The position numbers and the translations under genes are program-made. 59,312 nt of DNA from a virus: positions 1-59,312 of the IMG/VR virus record IMGVR_UViG_3300032898_000005, one strand, 5' to 3'. Of this stretch, positions 1-8,407 are shown one piece after another. The first letter of the stretch is position 1. The number at the start of each line of letters is the position of its first letter. The notes beneath the pieces are model-generated. The model searched no databases and was not told the origin of the DNA. It saw only the letters and a program-made list of their open reading frames with translations.

Positions 1-899
1 GTGTTGAAGTCGTCAAACAGGGCGGGCACCTGGAGCCCGGCCCCGGACGCCAGGCTGAGCCCGGACGGCGATCCGGCGGGGGCGGCCAGGACCATCGTGG
101 CGGTGACGCCGGAGACCGACACCGGGCCGCTCGACACCGACACCGCCCCGGCCGGGGCGGCGAGGGCGAGGGCGGCCACCGCCCCGTTTATGCCGGATAC
201 CGAGGGAGCGCCCGCCGGGGCGGCCAGGACCATCGTGGCGGTGACGCCGGTGACGCTGGCCCCGGCGGAGGACTCGATGATAGCCGCCCCGGCCGCCCAG
301 TTGCCGGTGGACACGGTGCCCGCGTACGTGACCGAGCCGGAGCTGATCAGCTGGTACGAGGCGCAGCCGAAGTCGCTGGACATCTGAGTGAGGTTGGTCC
401 AGCCGCCGCTGGTCGGCGGGGTGACGGTCTGCCCGAATCCCACCACGCAACCGACGCCGATGCTCGCCTGGGAGGTACTGCCGGTAGCGCCCGAGCTGAA
501 CGACCCGCTGGACCCTCCGGCCGAGTTCGGGGTAATGACCGTGGGGCTGGCTCCCAGTCCGGACACCTCTATGCCCCACGACCCGGTGGCACCGGAGCCG
601 AAGTTGCTGGCGTTAGTCACGGTCAGGCCGACTGCGGACGACCCTCCGGCGACGTTCGGCATCAGCCAGCCGGTCGAGTAGGGGACGTTAGACGTGCCCT
701 CGTTCTGGCTCCATAGCTGCGTGGATCCCGAGGGCGTCGACCCGGCGAACGTAGGGGACGAGCTGGACATCGTGGTCGTGCTGTTAGCGCCGGTCGCCAG
801 CAGGATTACCGAGCTTGCCGCCGTGACGTTAGAGCCGAAGTTGCCGCCGTAACCAGACCCGCTCTGGTTGATGATGGCTGCCTGGACGACCGCTACCAT
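1..899 (-). CDS. Large tail protein, N-terminal part (continues at 59312-54867)
   Basis: The reading frame starts with ATG at 899, overlapping the TAG of the 66-residue gene upstream by 7 nt, and stays open to position 1. Position 1 corresponds to 59095, and the phase agrees (899 minus 179 is 240 codons, and 179 maps to 59273), so the complete protein is about 1708 residues. This part is Ser/Gly/Thr-rich, as in beta-structured tail proteins, and ends with three related units of about 23 residues built on LAAPAG. Its place downstream of the tape measure and upstream of the lysis genes fits a baseplate or tail-tip/receptor-binding protein. The function is inferred from position and composition; no catalytic motif was seen. 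Confidence 0.8.
   Translation of the reverse strand, partial: MVAVVQAAIINQSGSGYGGNFGSNVTAASSVILLATGANSTTTMSSSSPTFAGSTPSGSTQLWSQNEGTSNVPYSTGWLMPNVAGGSSAVGLTVTNASNFGSGATGSWGIEVSGLGASPTVITPNSAGGSSGSFSSGATGSTSQASIGVGCVVGFGQTVTPPTSGGWTNLTQMSSDFGCASYQLISSGSVTYAGTVSTGNWAAGAAIIESSAGASVTGVTATMVLAAPAGAPSVSGINGAVAALALAAPAGAVSVSSGPVSVSGVTATMVLAAPAGSPSGLSLASGAGLQVPALFDDFN
79..112. repeat. 34-bp direct repeat, copy 1 (tail gene LAAPAG unit)
   Basis: Bases 79-112 and 217-250 are the same 34-bp sequence, in frame and 138 bp (2 x 69) apart. They encode the ATMVLAAPAG units of the tail protein; a diverged middle copy lies around 149-178. The contig's right end falls inside the second copy, which may be why the assembly broke here. 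Confidence 0.85.
217..250. repeat. 34-bp direct repeat, copy 2 (tail gene LAAPAG unit)
   Basis: Second exact copy of the 34-bp coding repeat found at 79-112. It encodes the first of three LAAPAG units in the tail protein. Confidence 0.85.
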
Positions 900-1093
900 A
901 AGGCGGGCCAGTCGTCAAGGCAGCCCTTGCACCCGTGGATCGTCGGGTCGGCCGGTACGATCGACAGCTTCTCGTCCCCCAGCTTGCGAAACTCGGCCAC
1001 GGTCCGCAGCACGTGGCTCTTGCACGCGAATATCACCTGACCGGCCGCCACCCGGATGACGGCAGTGGTCGCCGGGGTCTCGGTTGACGCCAT
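893..1093 (-). CDS. Small Cys-containing tail-region protein (66 aa)
   Basis: Unrecognised 66-residue protein between the tape-measure block and the large tail protein. It has a FACKSH motif near residue 23 and a HGCKGC motif near residue 53, so three Cys and two His could bind a metal. Its TAG overlaps the ATG of the next gene by 7 nt, which implies translational coupling to the large tail protein. Small Cys-rich proteins in this position are often tail-assembly accessories, but no function can be assigned. Confidence 0.7.
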   Translation of the reverse strand: MASTETPATTAVIRVAAGQVIFACKSHVLRTVAEFRKLGDEKLSIVPADPTIHGCKGCLDDWPALW

Positions 1094-1103
1094 CCTAGCC
1101 CCC

Positions 1104-1565
1104 TTAGCTGGCCGTGGCGGTCAGCAGGCCGCTGCCGCTGATAGTCAGTGTGAACGTGTTGGCCGACACAGGGACGGACCCGCCGAAGTCCCAGAAGCAG
1201 ATCAGCTGGTAGGTGGACGCGGACGACTCGTAGAATATCGCCTGGTTGGCTGAGAAGGTGGCCGCGGACCACGACGGGTTGGACGCGCTAGTCCAGGTGG
1301 CGACTGAGTTGTTAGACCCTCCGGCCACGAACGTAGGGCTGGACACGGTAGCGCCACCGGCGGTGTAGCCGGTTCCGGTGATCTCGGCCGCGACGTTGGT
1401 GGTCCAGTCTGTGAGCAGCTTGGCGGTGCTGACGCCCGACGTGGCGAGGGTGATCGGGCCTGCGGCGTTGGACAGGGCCACCTTGTAGGTGCCGGAAGTC
1501 AGGTTGATGTTGCCTGTACCCAGCCCGATGGCGAACTGGGGGAAGACGTGGGGCGTGACGGTCAT
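1104..1565 (-). CDS. Small beta-rich tail-associated protein (153 aa)
   Basis: The protein opens with the pattern GTGNINLTSGTYKVALS and contains ITGTGYTAGGATVSS and a later LICFWDFGGSV stretch. This arrangement (ordered beta strands; KVAL, GTGYTAGG, DFG) is typical of a widespread family of short phage structural proteins near the tail tip. It lies directly downstream of the tape measure. A structural minor-tail role is inferred; there is no sign of an enzymatic site. The alternative is a head or tail decoration protein. Confidence 0.7.
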   Translation of the reverse strand: MTVTPHVFPQFAIGLGTGNINLTSGTYKVALSNAAGPITLATSGVSTAKLLTDWTTNVAAEITGTGYTAGGATVSSPTFVAGGSNNSVATWTSASNPSWSAATFSANQAIFYESSASTYQLICFWDFGGSVPVSANTFTLTISGSGLLTATAS

Positions 1566-1578
1566 CGGGTCTCCTTCA

Positions 1579-4146
1579 TCAAGCGGCCAGTCCAGGCTTT
1601 ACCACGCCGGTGATAGCCCCGCTGTTGCGAATGTTGTACTGGTACAGCTCGGACTGCATGACCTGGAACAGCTTCTGGCCGTTGACGTTAACCGTAATGG
1701 TGCCGCTGCCGCCACCGGCGCTGCCGCCGGAGGAGCTGCCGCCGCTGTACCCGGCCGTCGCCCCGTAAGCGCTGGCCGGTACGCCCAGCTGCGTCGACGC
1801 GACGGCCGAGGACACCTGGTTCATGGTGCTACGCACGTACTGGTACCCGGCCTTGACCCCATTGGCGTATCCTAGCATGGTGTTCATGCCGTGGTTAAAG
1901 AATACCCGCGACGGTGACAGGATCGACAGCGCCGAGCTGAACACCGAGGAGATGTCGTGGCCGAGCCCGCCGACCAGGCCGGTGACCATGCCCCAGGCCG
2001 CCTTGATGCCGTTTACCAGGCCCTGCATCAGGTCCTTACCGGCGGAGTACAGCAAGTTGATGAATCCGCTAGTGATCGACTTGATGATCGAGACCACTGC
2101 ATTGAGCCAGGTGTGGGCCAGGTCCCGAATCCGCTCCCAGGCCGCGCCCCAGTGGCCCTCGATGATGTCGAGGACCGCCGCTATCACGTCGTAGACCGTG
2201 TGGATGGCGGCGGTGACCAGGGCGCTTACCACCTTCCAGGTGGTCTCTGTCACGATGCGGATGACGTCCCATACCGCCTTGAATACGCCCTCTATCACGG
2301 CGAACTCGGTCTTGAGGACGCCCACCACGATGGCCAGGTACGTCTTGAATATGGAGCTGATGAGCAGCCAGGCGGTCTTCACGATCGCCTCGACCGTCTT
2401 GCCGTGGTCGGTCCACCAGCGGGCCATGTCGTCGATGACGTTGTGGATCCAGCTGACCACCGGGGCCAGGATTCCCTTGATGTCGGCCCACAGGCCCTGC
2501 CAGAACCCACGGAACGCGGCGCAATGGTTCCACAGCTCGTAGAACGCGAAGGCCAGGGCGGCGATCAGGCCGATGACCCAGCCGACCGGGGTGGCCTCGA
2601 ACGCCATCCCAAGGAGGCCGAACGCCTTGCTGACCAGGCCCAGGACCTTGATCAGCTCGGTGATGGCGATGACGCCGGAGATCACGTCGACGGCCAGCTG
2701 AGCGAACATCGGGTGGGCCAGCAGACCGGCCAGCCAGGTGAACGCCGGGAGGATCGCCTTCAGCAGGCCAGGCAGCATGCCGAACGCCAGCATGAACGGG
2801 CTGTTCGGAGTGAGGGCGTTCTCGATCAGGGGGGCCAGGTCGGTCAGGATCTTGAGGAACGCGCCGCCCAGCAGTCCGACCACCTGCTTGATGATCGGGA
2901 TGAACGACTGGAACGACGACCCTATGCCGTTCAGGACCATCGTAGCGAAAGCAGACAGGCCGGGGAGCAGCGGCTCGACCGCCTGCCCGAGGCCGACCAG
3001 CAGGCCGACCGCGATCTTGAGGACCGCCGCCAGCGGCCCGCCGAGCGCCTTGACCAGGGCGGTGATCACGCCGATGAACGGCACCGACAGGGGGGCCAGC
3101 TGGGTCAGGGACTGGCCCAGCGCGCCGAGCAGGGCACCGGCCAGGCCGGTTATGGCCTTAGTGGCGGGGACCACCAGCGAAGTCATCAGGTGCATGAACG
3201 AGATGAACCCGCTCGACTGGAGGCCGGAGCTTAGCCAGTGCACCAGGTCGCCCATGGCTATCGCGCCCTGCTGGATCAGCGGGATCAGCGTGGGCATTAG
3301 GTTCTTGATGGCGGTCAGCAGGGTGCCCATCATCGCGAACACCTGCGGCTTGACCGCGTTAGCCAGCTTGGTGTACTCGCCCTCCAGGCCCCGGATGCCC
3401 TCGACCACGGACCGCTCACCGGCGGGAAGGGCGTCCAGCTGGGACTTGGTGTCCTTGAGCGCGCCGAACACCGACATCACGGCGGGGACAGCCACCCCGG
3501 CGAACGCACCCAGGCCGAGCCCGGCGGCCAGCACCGCCGGGGCGACTCCGGCCGCGACCACGACGATGGCCGCGATCACGCCCATCAGCGGGGCGAGAGA
3601 GGAGAAGGTGCCTAGTCCGGACACGCCCATAAGGTCGAGCTTCTCGGCCGCGCGCTCGGCCGAGTCGCCCAGCTCCTTCTCGGCCGCCGACGCCTCTAGC
3701 GCCTCGTCGCGGACGTGGCCGAGAGCCTCTCCGGCCTCTATCGCCTCGTCTCTCAGATGGCCCTCGGCCTCAGACGCCTTCACGGCATCGTCGCGCAGGT
3801 CGGCCATGGCGCGGCCCTGCTCGATCGCCTCGTCGCGAGCGTGGCCCAGCATCTCGGCCGCACCGGCGTTGGCAAGGGCGAAGTCGTCGATGGCGTCCCT
3901 GGCGCTGTCGGTCTCGTCCTTGAGGTCCTTAGCCGACGCCGCGTCGTTCAGCATGGCGTCGCGCATCTCGCGCAGGACCGCCGTGTTCGCCTTGATCTCG
4001 CGAGCCAGGGCCGCCAGGCCCTCGTCCACCCGGCTGTTCTCCTGGGCGAACCGCTTGGCCTCGTCCTCGCCCCGCTGGAACTCCTCGATATACGGGGCGA
4101 GGTCGGCCCGGACTACCTGGTTAATAGGCTCTAGCTCGTCAGCCAT
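1579..4146 (-). CDS. Tail tape measure protein (855 aa)
   Basis: Tape measure proteins set tail length and form the lumen rod inside the tube. The N-terminal 200 residues are charged and helical. Residues about 96-170 hold five consecutive 14-residue units (GHARDEAIEQGRAM, ADLRDDAVKASEAE and so on), a coiled-coil repeat. Long hydrophobic helices follow (about 185-225 and 265-560). The C-terminus is Gly/Ser-rich. It follows the frameshifted chaperones and the gp10-like gene, the canonical order, and overlaps the latter by 8 nt. At roughly 0.15 nm per residue the predicted tail is about 130 nm (inference). Confidence 0.93.
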   Translation of the reverse strand: MADELEPINQVVRADLAPYIEEFQRGEDEAKRFAQENSRVDEGLAALAREIKANTAVLREMRDAMLNDAASAKDLKDETDSARDAIDDFALANAGAAEMLGHARDEAIEQGRAMADLRDDAVKASEAEGHLRDEAIEAGEALGHVRDEALEASAAEKELGDSAERAAEKLDLMGVSGLGTFSSLAPLMGVIAAIVVVAAGVAPAVLAAGLGLGAFAGVAVPAVMSVFGALKDTKSQLDALPAGERSVVEGIRGLEGEYTKLANAVKPQVFAMMGTLLTAIKNLMPTLIPLIQQGAIAMGDLVHWLSSGLQSSGFISFMHLMTSLVVPATKAITGLAGALLGALGQSLTQLAPLSVPFIGVITALVKALGGPLAAVLKIAVGLLVGLGQAVEPLLPGLSAFATMVLNGIGSSFQSFIPIIKQVVGLLGGAFLKILTDLAPLIENALTPNSPFMLAFGMLPGLLKAILPAFTWLAGLLAHPMFAQLAVDVISGVIAITELIKVLGLVSKAFGLLGMAFEATPVGWVIGLIAALAFAFYELWNHCAAFRGFWQGLWADIKGILAPVVSWIHNVIDDMARWWTDHGKTVEAIVKTAWLLISSIFKTYLAIVVGVLKTEFAVIEGVFKAVWDVIRIVTETTWKVVSALVTAAIHTVYDVIAAVLDIIEGHWGAAWERIRDLAHTWLNAVVSIIKSITSGFINLLYSAGKDLMQGLVNGIKAAWGMVTGLVGGLGHDISSVFSSALSILSPSRVFFNHGMNTMLGYANGVKAGYQYVRSTMNQVSSAVASTQLGVPASAYGATAGYSGGSSSGGSAGGGSGTITVNVNGQKLFQVMQSELYQYNIRNSGAITGVVKPGLAA
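1599..1614 (+). repeat. Dispersed polar motif, site 1
   Basis: TTACCACGCCGGTGAT, within the 3' end of the tape measure gene. It matches the genome-wide motif TTACCACGNNGGTGGC at 14 of 14 defined positions except for the last two bases (GC to AT). Confidence 0.6.
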
Positions 4147-4627
4147 CAGTCACCACCGAGCGCATCTCGGCAACCGCTGCGCGGCGCATCCGGCCGTTGA
4201 CGATCACGGTCCGGTGAGTAGGTGCCATGTACGGTCGCTTGGGCAGCGTGACCGACTTGGCAAAGAAGTCGATCCCGCCGCTGACCCAGTGCAGGGCCTT
4301 GCCGTGGGCGCGGATCGTGCCGCCCATCTCCTGAATGCGCGCGTAAACGATCATCGGACGGACCCGGCTCTCGGCCGTGTACGGTCCGGTGCGGCTCGCC
4401 GCGTACAGCCGGACGGATCTCCGCAGGTGCCCGCCGACCAGTGCCGGAGGGCCGCCCGGCGGGCTCGGCGTCTGCGTCTCGCGCTTGTGGGAGTAGCGGG
4501 TCAGGGTCTCCTCGGTAAGCTCCTCGTGGAACTCGCGGGCCATCGCGTAGGCCACCCGGGGCGGACCCTCGTTCTGAATCCGCTGACGCAGCCGGGCCAG
4601 GTACTCGACGTTACCCTGTGCGTCCAT
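4139..4627 (-). CDS. HK97 gp10-like tail completion/minor protein (162 aa)
   Basis: The segment SPPGGPPALVGGHLRRSV (residues about 54-71) is characteristic of HK97 gp10-family and phage virion-morphogenesis proteins, followed by VRPMIVYARIQEMGG and a C-terminal LPKRPYMAPTHR, the usual 'RPF/RPYL' ending. The ATG follows directly after the TGA of the frameshifted chaperone. The gene sits between chaperone and tape measure, an unusual place for gp10-like genes, which normally precede the tube gene. The family assignment is good; whether it acts as tail completion protein is inferred. Confidence 0.75.
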   Translation of the reverse strand: MDAQGNVEYLARLRQRIQNEGPPRVAYAMAREFHEELTEETLTRYSHKRETQTPSPPGGPPALVGGHLRRSVRLYAASRTGPYTAESRVRPMIVYARIQEMGGTIRAHGKALHWVSGGIDFFAKSVTLPKRPYMAPTHRTVIVNGRMRRAAVAEMRSVVTDG

Positions 4628-5235
4628 TCAGTCCGAGTCCTCCGACCTTATCCTAGCTAGGCAAAGCTCCACCGGGACGATCCAGGTGTCCACCTCCAGC
4701 GGCAGGTTCGCCCGCCCCGGCTCGCCGTCCGGCGTCAGCCCGTAGTTGATCAGGTACATCACGTCTCGCAAGCCCGTGGCGGTGAGTCCCTCGGGCAGGG
4801 TCTGGCTGGACCCTTTCAGGCATCGGTAGAGCCGGCCGTAGTCGTCTCTTTTGGGTCTGGCTTCCGGACGACCTTATCGATGTACGGCTGCAGCAGGTCG
4901 GTGATCTCGTTGAAGTCGTCCAGCGGAATCTCGCCAAACGATTCGTCGTTCTCGATCTCCATGCCGGTCCACTTCGGTATCGGCAGGATCGGGCTGGTCA
5001 CGTCCTCGTCGTCCACCCGGAACGTCCAGCCCGAGATCAGGGTGGCCATCAGCGCGTTTCGCTGAAGTTTGGCCAGGGACATGGACAGGGGCATGCCGGA
5101 CATGTCCGGCTCGCCCTTTTCGTTGAACTTCATGTAGATCTTGGGAGCGCCCTCGTAGGCGTCCCGGTGCTTTGCCTTCAGTCCGGTGATCGGAGTGATC
5201 TCTATCGAGTGCCCGGACGCTAGGTCGACGTGCAT
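4628..5235 (-). CDS. Tail assembly chaperone, -1 frameshift product (G-T type, 202 aa)
   Basis: The zero frame of the shorter chaperone contains the slippery heptamer CCCAAAA (minus strand, 4855-4849), exactly phased as C CCA AAA. Slipping back one base opens a 73-codon frame that ends in TGA at 4628, immediately before the ATG of the next gene. The product is 129 plus 73 residues. This is the conserved G/G-T arrangement of long-tailed phages: both products bind the tape measure and recruit tube subunits during tail assembly. Location just upstream of the tape measure supports it. Confidence 0.88.
4816..5235 (-). CDS. Tail assembly chaperone, unshifted product (G type, 139 aa)
   Basis: Short acidic protein with an early SGHSIEITPITGLKAKHR segment and a KxDP C-terminus, located between the tube protein and the tape measure. 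It is the main product of the frameshifting chaperone gene; the shift site at 4849-4855 lies 11 codons before its stop. Non-virion assembly factors of this kind keep the tape measure soluble. Confidence comes from position, size and the slippery site rather than from a recognisable catalytic motif. Confidence 0.85.
   Translation of the reverse strand: MHVDLASGHSIEITPITGLKAKHRDAYEGAPKIYMKFNEKGEPDMSGMPLSMSLAKLQRNALMATLISGWTFRVDDEDVTSPILPIPKWTGMEIENDESFGEIPLDDFNEITDLLQPYIDKVVRKPDPKETTTAGSTDA
4849..4855 (-). promoter_or_regulatory. Programmed -1 frameshift site CCCAAAA
   Basis: Canonical X XXY YYZ heptamer (C CCA AAA in the zero frame) near the 3' end of the chaperone gene. The alternative frame is open for 73 codons and stops just before the next gene. 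Confidence 0.9.
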
Positions 5236-5272
5236 GAGCTGTGCCTCTCCACGTGGGTGACGGTCGGATGGA

Positions 5273-6583
5273 TTAGAAGGTAGGCACCGCGTTGTTCAGC
5301 GTCACCTTGATGGCGCTGTAGCCGCCGGACCAGCCGGTCGACACCACCGAGTTGCGGGTGGTCGCCGTGTGCGTTGTCTTGAACGTCACGTCGTACCCGA
5401 ACAGGGACTTGGAGCTGTTGATCTTGCTGGTGTCGTAGTCCGCGAACGGGATGTCTACCTGCAGGGCCAGGTAGCCCGGGGCGGAGGTCGCCAGCCCGTT
5501 GGTGACCAGGATCTGCAGCTGCGGCTGGGTGTTCTGCAGCATGTACAGCAGGGCCGACTCGTCGACCGCCGGGCTGACCGTCAGCTTGCCGCTCACGGTC
5601 AGCTTGCCAGCGCCGATAACGAACGGGTTCTGAGACCCGTCGTTCGGCAGGTACGGCTCGACCTGGCGGCCGATCGTGACCGACCACTCGGTGATGTCGT
5701 AGATCGGGGCCAGCGCGCCCGACGTGGCCAGGCTGACCGTGGTGTTCCACGCGGGGACGGCCCGGACGGTCGAGAAGCTCGGGGCCGGGGGCGAGGACGC
5801 GATCTGGCCGGTGTAGCTGGTCAGCGCGCCGTTCCACATCAGCAGCTTCTCGGCGTTGCCCGTGAGGGTGACGTCCGACATCCGCCCGAACGCGTACTGG
5901 CGGGCCAGGCCGGTCGTGGGAACCTGGGTGCGGTCGGTCCAGCAGTGGGTCGGGGGCTGACCGAAGTTGGTGTAGATGCCCGACCCGATGAGGTTGCTGT
6001 TCAGCACCGAGAAAGCGTGCTGGTAGGTCCCTGCGCTGACCGTCGTGTTGGTGACGGTGCAGCCGGTAGTGTGGTTCAGGCGGAGCGGCGTGGAGGTCTG
6101 CAGCGTGATCGTGGTCGACGCGCCGGTAAGAACCTGCACGATCTCGGACGGGCCGGTCGAGCCGGTAACGTAGACCTGAATCCACATACCGACCGTGAAG
6201 GAGGTGCCCGAGGTCACCGTGAGGGTGGTGGCCCCGGCCGCCGCCGTGGCGGTGGTGGTGGTGTTCGGCGTGGCCGCCGGTGCCGACTGGGTGTAGTCGC
6301 CCAGGACCCCGAACAGCGGGTTGCCGATCATGTCCATGTACACGGGAGACGCGGGGATCGAGGTCTCCGCGACCATCGGACCCTGCAGCATGTCGTAGAT
6401 GTCGCCCATGGCCGCGCGCAGCGACTCATCAGGCAGCCAGATGGGCTTGTCCTCGGGGTCGAACCCGACGACTGGCATGGACTGGCCGACCGCGGCGGGG
6501 ATCGTGCCGGGGATAAGCTCCCGGTTGACGGCAACGAATCTCTCCTGTGTCGGAAATACCGTGCTTGGAACGGTGAACGGCAC
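5273..6583 (-). CDS. Major tail (tube) protein (436 aa)
   Basis: GTG start preceded by GAGGAG. The protein is Thr/Ser-rich and beta-rich, as expected for tube subunits. It has an early FVAVNRELIPGT segment and a TATAAAGATTLTVTSGT stretch (about residues 112-150) that looks like an inserted beta domain. The C-terminal half carries the WSVTIGRQVEPYLPNDGSQ region and a final FKTTHTATTRNSV strand. It is directly upstream of the chaperone pair, the canonical location. At 436 residues it is larger than simple lambda-type tube proteins, consistent with the insert. Confidence 0.85.
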   Translation of the reverse strand: MPFTVPSTVFPTQERFVAVNRELIPGTIPAAVGQSMPVVGFDPEDKPIWLPDESLRAAMGDIYDMLQGPMVAETSIPASPVYMDMIGNPLFGVLGDYTQSAPAATPNTTTTATAAAGATTLTVTSGTSFTVGMWIQVYVTGSTGPSEIVQVLTGASTTITLQTSTPLRLNHTTGCTVTNTTVSAGTYQHAFSVLNSNLIGSGIYTNFGQPPTHCWTDRTQVPTTGLARQYAFGRMSDVTLTGNAEKLLMWNGALTSYTGQIASSPPAPSFSTVRAVPAWNTTVSLATSGALAPIYDITEWSVTIGRQVEPYLPNDGSQNPFVIGAGKLTVSGKLTVSPAVDESALLYMLQNTQPQLQILVTNGLATSAPGYLALQVDIPFADYDTSKINSSKSLFGYDVTFKTTHTATTRNSVVSTGWSGGYSAIKVTLNNAVPTF

Positions 6584-6841
6584 CTACTTCTCCTCGTCCG
6601 TCGGGTCCTCCTGTGCCGAGGCCGTTTCCACGTCGGGTGACGGACCCAGGTACTGATGCCCGCTGCGGACATCGTACCACTTCCCGTCATCGGGGGGCGA
6701 GACGGCACCGAAGTCGACGATCTCGCCCGGCTCGGCCGACAGGACGCCGGGCCGCTCGGGGTGAAGGTGCGACGGGTACTGCAGCTCGATATGGCCCCGG
6801 AACTCGTACTCTCCCGTGGGCTCGGCCGCTGGTTCGCTCAT
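6584..6841 (-). CDS. Small acidic head-tail region protein (85 aa)
   Basis: Unrecognised protein. The ATG at 6841 overlaps the TGA of the upstream gene (ATGA), which favours it over an in-frame ATG four codons earlier. The middle reads PGEIVDFGAVSPPDDGKWYDV and the C-terminus is strongly acidic (DPTDEEK). Small proteins of this type next to the tube gene resemble head-tail joining accessories, but nothing in the sequence shows the role. Confidence 0.65.
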   Translation of the reverse strand: MSEPAAEPTGEYEFRGHIELQYPSHLHPERPGVLSAEPGEIVDFGAVSPPDDGKWYDVRSGHQYLGPSPDVETASAQEDPTDEEK

Positions 6842-7368
6842 GCCTGTATCCATTCCTCGACCGGGGCGGTGATCAGGGCGTCGTTCCGCTGCATCCGCTG
6901 GCTGGCAGTCGAACGGGTCGGGACGTACTCGTAGTTGAGTACCTCGCCCAGGTTAATCAGCTGGCAGTTGATGCCGGTAGCCGGGTCAACCAGGTCCATC
7001 GGCATCTTGCAGCACCGGAGGATGTTCATCACCAGGTCGACTACCAGCGGGAACGACGCGTTGATCTGCGGGTCCCGGTTGTCATTGAACCAGGTGAGGT
7101 AGATCTCCAGGTTGTGGTTCAGGATCTTGAACCCAGAGTTGGTACTGGCCGGGGTCGGCTGCGGCGCACCGGCGGGCGGGGTGTTGCGCTTGCCGCTGTT
7201 GCGCTTCTCCGGTCCTTTTGACGCCCAGACGTAGGCGTGGGGGTTCTTCTGGGTGGTCTCCGGGTCGGGCGCTGAGATGAACGATTCGAGGCGGACCCCG
7301 GCGTTGCCCGGGATCGACGCGCCGTCGAGCAGGCTATTGACGTGGGCCAGGGTGGACGAGATGGGCAC
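6838..7368 (-). CDS. Putative tail terminator / head-tail connector (176 aa)
   Basis: Unassigned by motif. It has an ordered core with KILNHNLEIYLTWFNDN and ASFPLVVDLVMNILRC and lies between the adaptor-like protein and the tube protein, where tail terminators or stoppers sit in siphovirus genomes. The start abuts the stop of the 318-residue gene, and its own stop overlaps the next start (ATGA), so these genes are translated as a coupled block. Function is inferred from synteny. Confidence 0.6.
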   Translation of the reverse strand: MPISSTLAHVNSLLDGASIPGNAGVRLESFISAPDPETTQKNPHAYVWASKGPEKRNSGKRNTPPAGAPQPTPASTNSGFKILNHNLEIYLTWFNDNRDPQINASFPLVVDLVMNILRCCKMPMDLVDPATGINCQLINLGEVLNYEYVPTRSTASQRMQRNDALITAPVEEWIQA

Positions 7369-8325
7369 CTAGACCACCCGTGCGTACGACTTGACGGCGT
7401 TCTCTGCGAACGTCCGCAGCTGCTCGGGGCCGACCGGCCCGCCGCCGCCGGAGCCGCCGCCTGACATCGACTGAATCTCGGTGGCGGTCGCGCCGCGCTC
7501 CAGGGCCAGCGCCGAGCACATGTCAATCGTGGCGTTCATGACCGCGCGGGACAGCGTGGTGAACAGCGTACCGGCGTCGTGGGGCCACGCCAGGGGAGAC
7601 ATCAGCGTGACCGTTCCTGGGCCGTACGCCACCGACGTGGACAGGGCCTGCGCGACCTCTTGCTGGAACCCGTCGTACACGATGCCGGTCGCGCCGTTGG
7701 GAAAGTAGGTGTCCGTCCCGGCCGTGGTCGGTGCCCAGCCGGTGCAGTCGTCGACCTGGATCGTGGTAGCGCCCTGGGCGGCCGGTGCGGTCAGGGAGGT
7801 GTGAGGCCATCCGTTTATGTAGCTGATCACGTAGCGCCAGCCGCGGCGGCCGAGGTCCCAGTTGACCAGGCCCGGGGCCAGGAGGATCGCCTGGCCGCCC
7901 TCGGACACGTCCGCCGCCTGGGCCGCCCCGAACAGGCCGATAGGCGGGAACTCGATGTCCATCTGGTTCAGAGCGATGGTCTGCCAGTTGCGCGGGAACG
8001 CGTAGTTCGGGCTGACCTGGCCGCTGACCACGGCCAGGATCGGCCACCGGGACGTGAGCAGACGACCGACCTGATTGTTGGCGCGGACCGTGACCCGCCA
8101 GTCTGGGCCGTCAAAGTACTCGGTGTCGAGGGTGGCCCGCAGGGGCTGGTTGGTGATGCCCTCGATCAGGCCGGTGGCCCTGAGGCAGATGTTCGACTGC
8201 TCGGCGTACTGCTCGCGCGGGCCGGACCGGCGGTCCGGGATCGTGGTCCAGTCGATCCCGGTGGGCGCGCTCAGCAACACCTCGGGGGTGATGTACGGCG
8301 TACCGGGTCCCGTTAGGAGCCCCAC
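7369..8325 (-). CDS. Putative head-tail adaptor protein (318 aa)
   Basis: N-terminus MGLLTGPGTPYITPEVLLSA, the style of phage head-tail connector proteins that start with a 'P.YIT.E.L' helix. The middle is beta-rich (AAQGATTIQVDDCTGW) and a Gly-rich linker (GGGSGGGGPVG) precedes a final helix. It follows capsid-associated genes and precedes the terminator/tube genes. At 318 residues it is longer than gp6-type adaptors, probably through the inserted beta domain. The assignment rests on order and N-terminal style. Confidence 0.65.
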   Translation of the reverse strand: MGLLTGPGTPYITPEVLLSAPTGIDWTTIPDRRSGPREQYAEQSNICLRATGLIEGITNQPLRATLDTEYFDGPDWRVTVRANNQVGRLLTSRWPILAVVSGQVSPNYAFPRNWQTIALNQMDIEFPPIGLFGAAQAADVSEGGQAILLAPGLVNWDLGRRGWRYVISYINGWPHTSLTAPAAQGATTIQVDDCTGWAPTTAGTDTYFPNGATGIVYDGFQQEVAQALSTSVAYGPGTVTLMSPLAWPHDAGTLFTTLSRAVMNATIDMCSALALERGATATEIQSMSGGGSGGGGPVGPEQLRTFAENAVKSYARVV

Positions 8326-8380
8326 CGGCCATCACCCCCGAACTCGTGCCCGCCATCGCCACAACAGCAGTAGGGCGATC

Positions 8381-8396
8381 CTACCACGTTGGTGGC
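8381..8396 (+). repeat. Dispersed polar motif, site 2
   Basis: CTACCACGTTGGTGGC in the 82-bp gap between the 71-aa gene and the adaptor gene. Non-coding copy of the genome-wide motif. Confidence 0.65.
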
Positions 8397-8407
8397 GGTT
8401 GGTGCAG

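Noticed and set aside
1957-4660. Long plus-strand frames opposite the tape measure
   Set aside because: Antisense shadows of a high-GC coding region: biased composition, no ribosome sites, no homology pattern.
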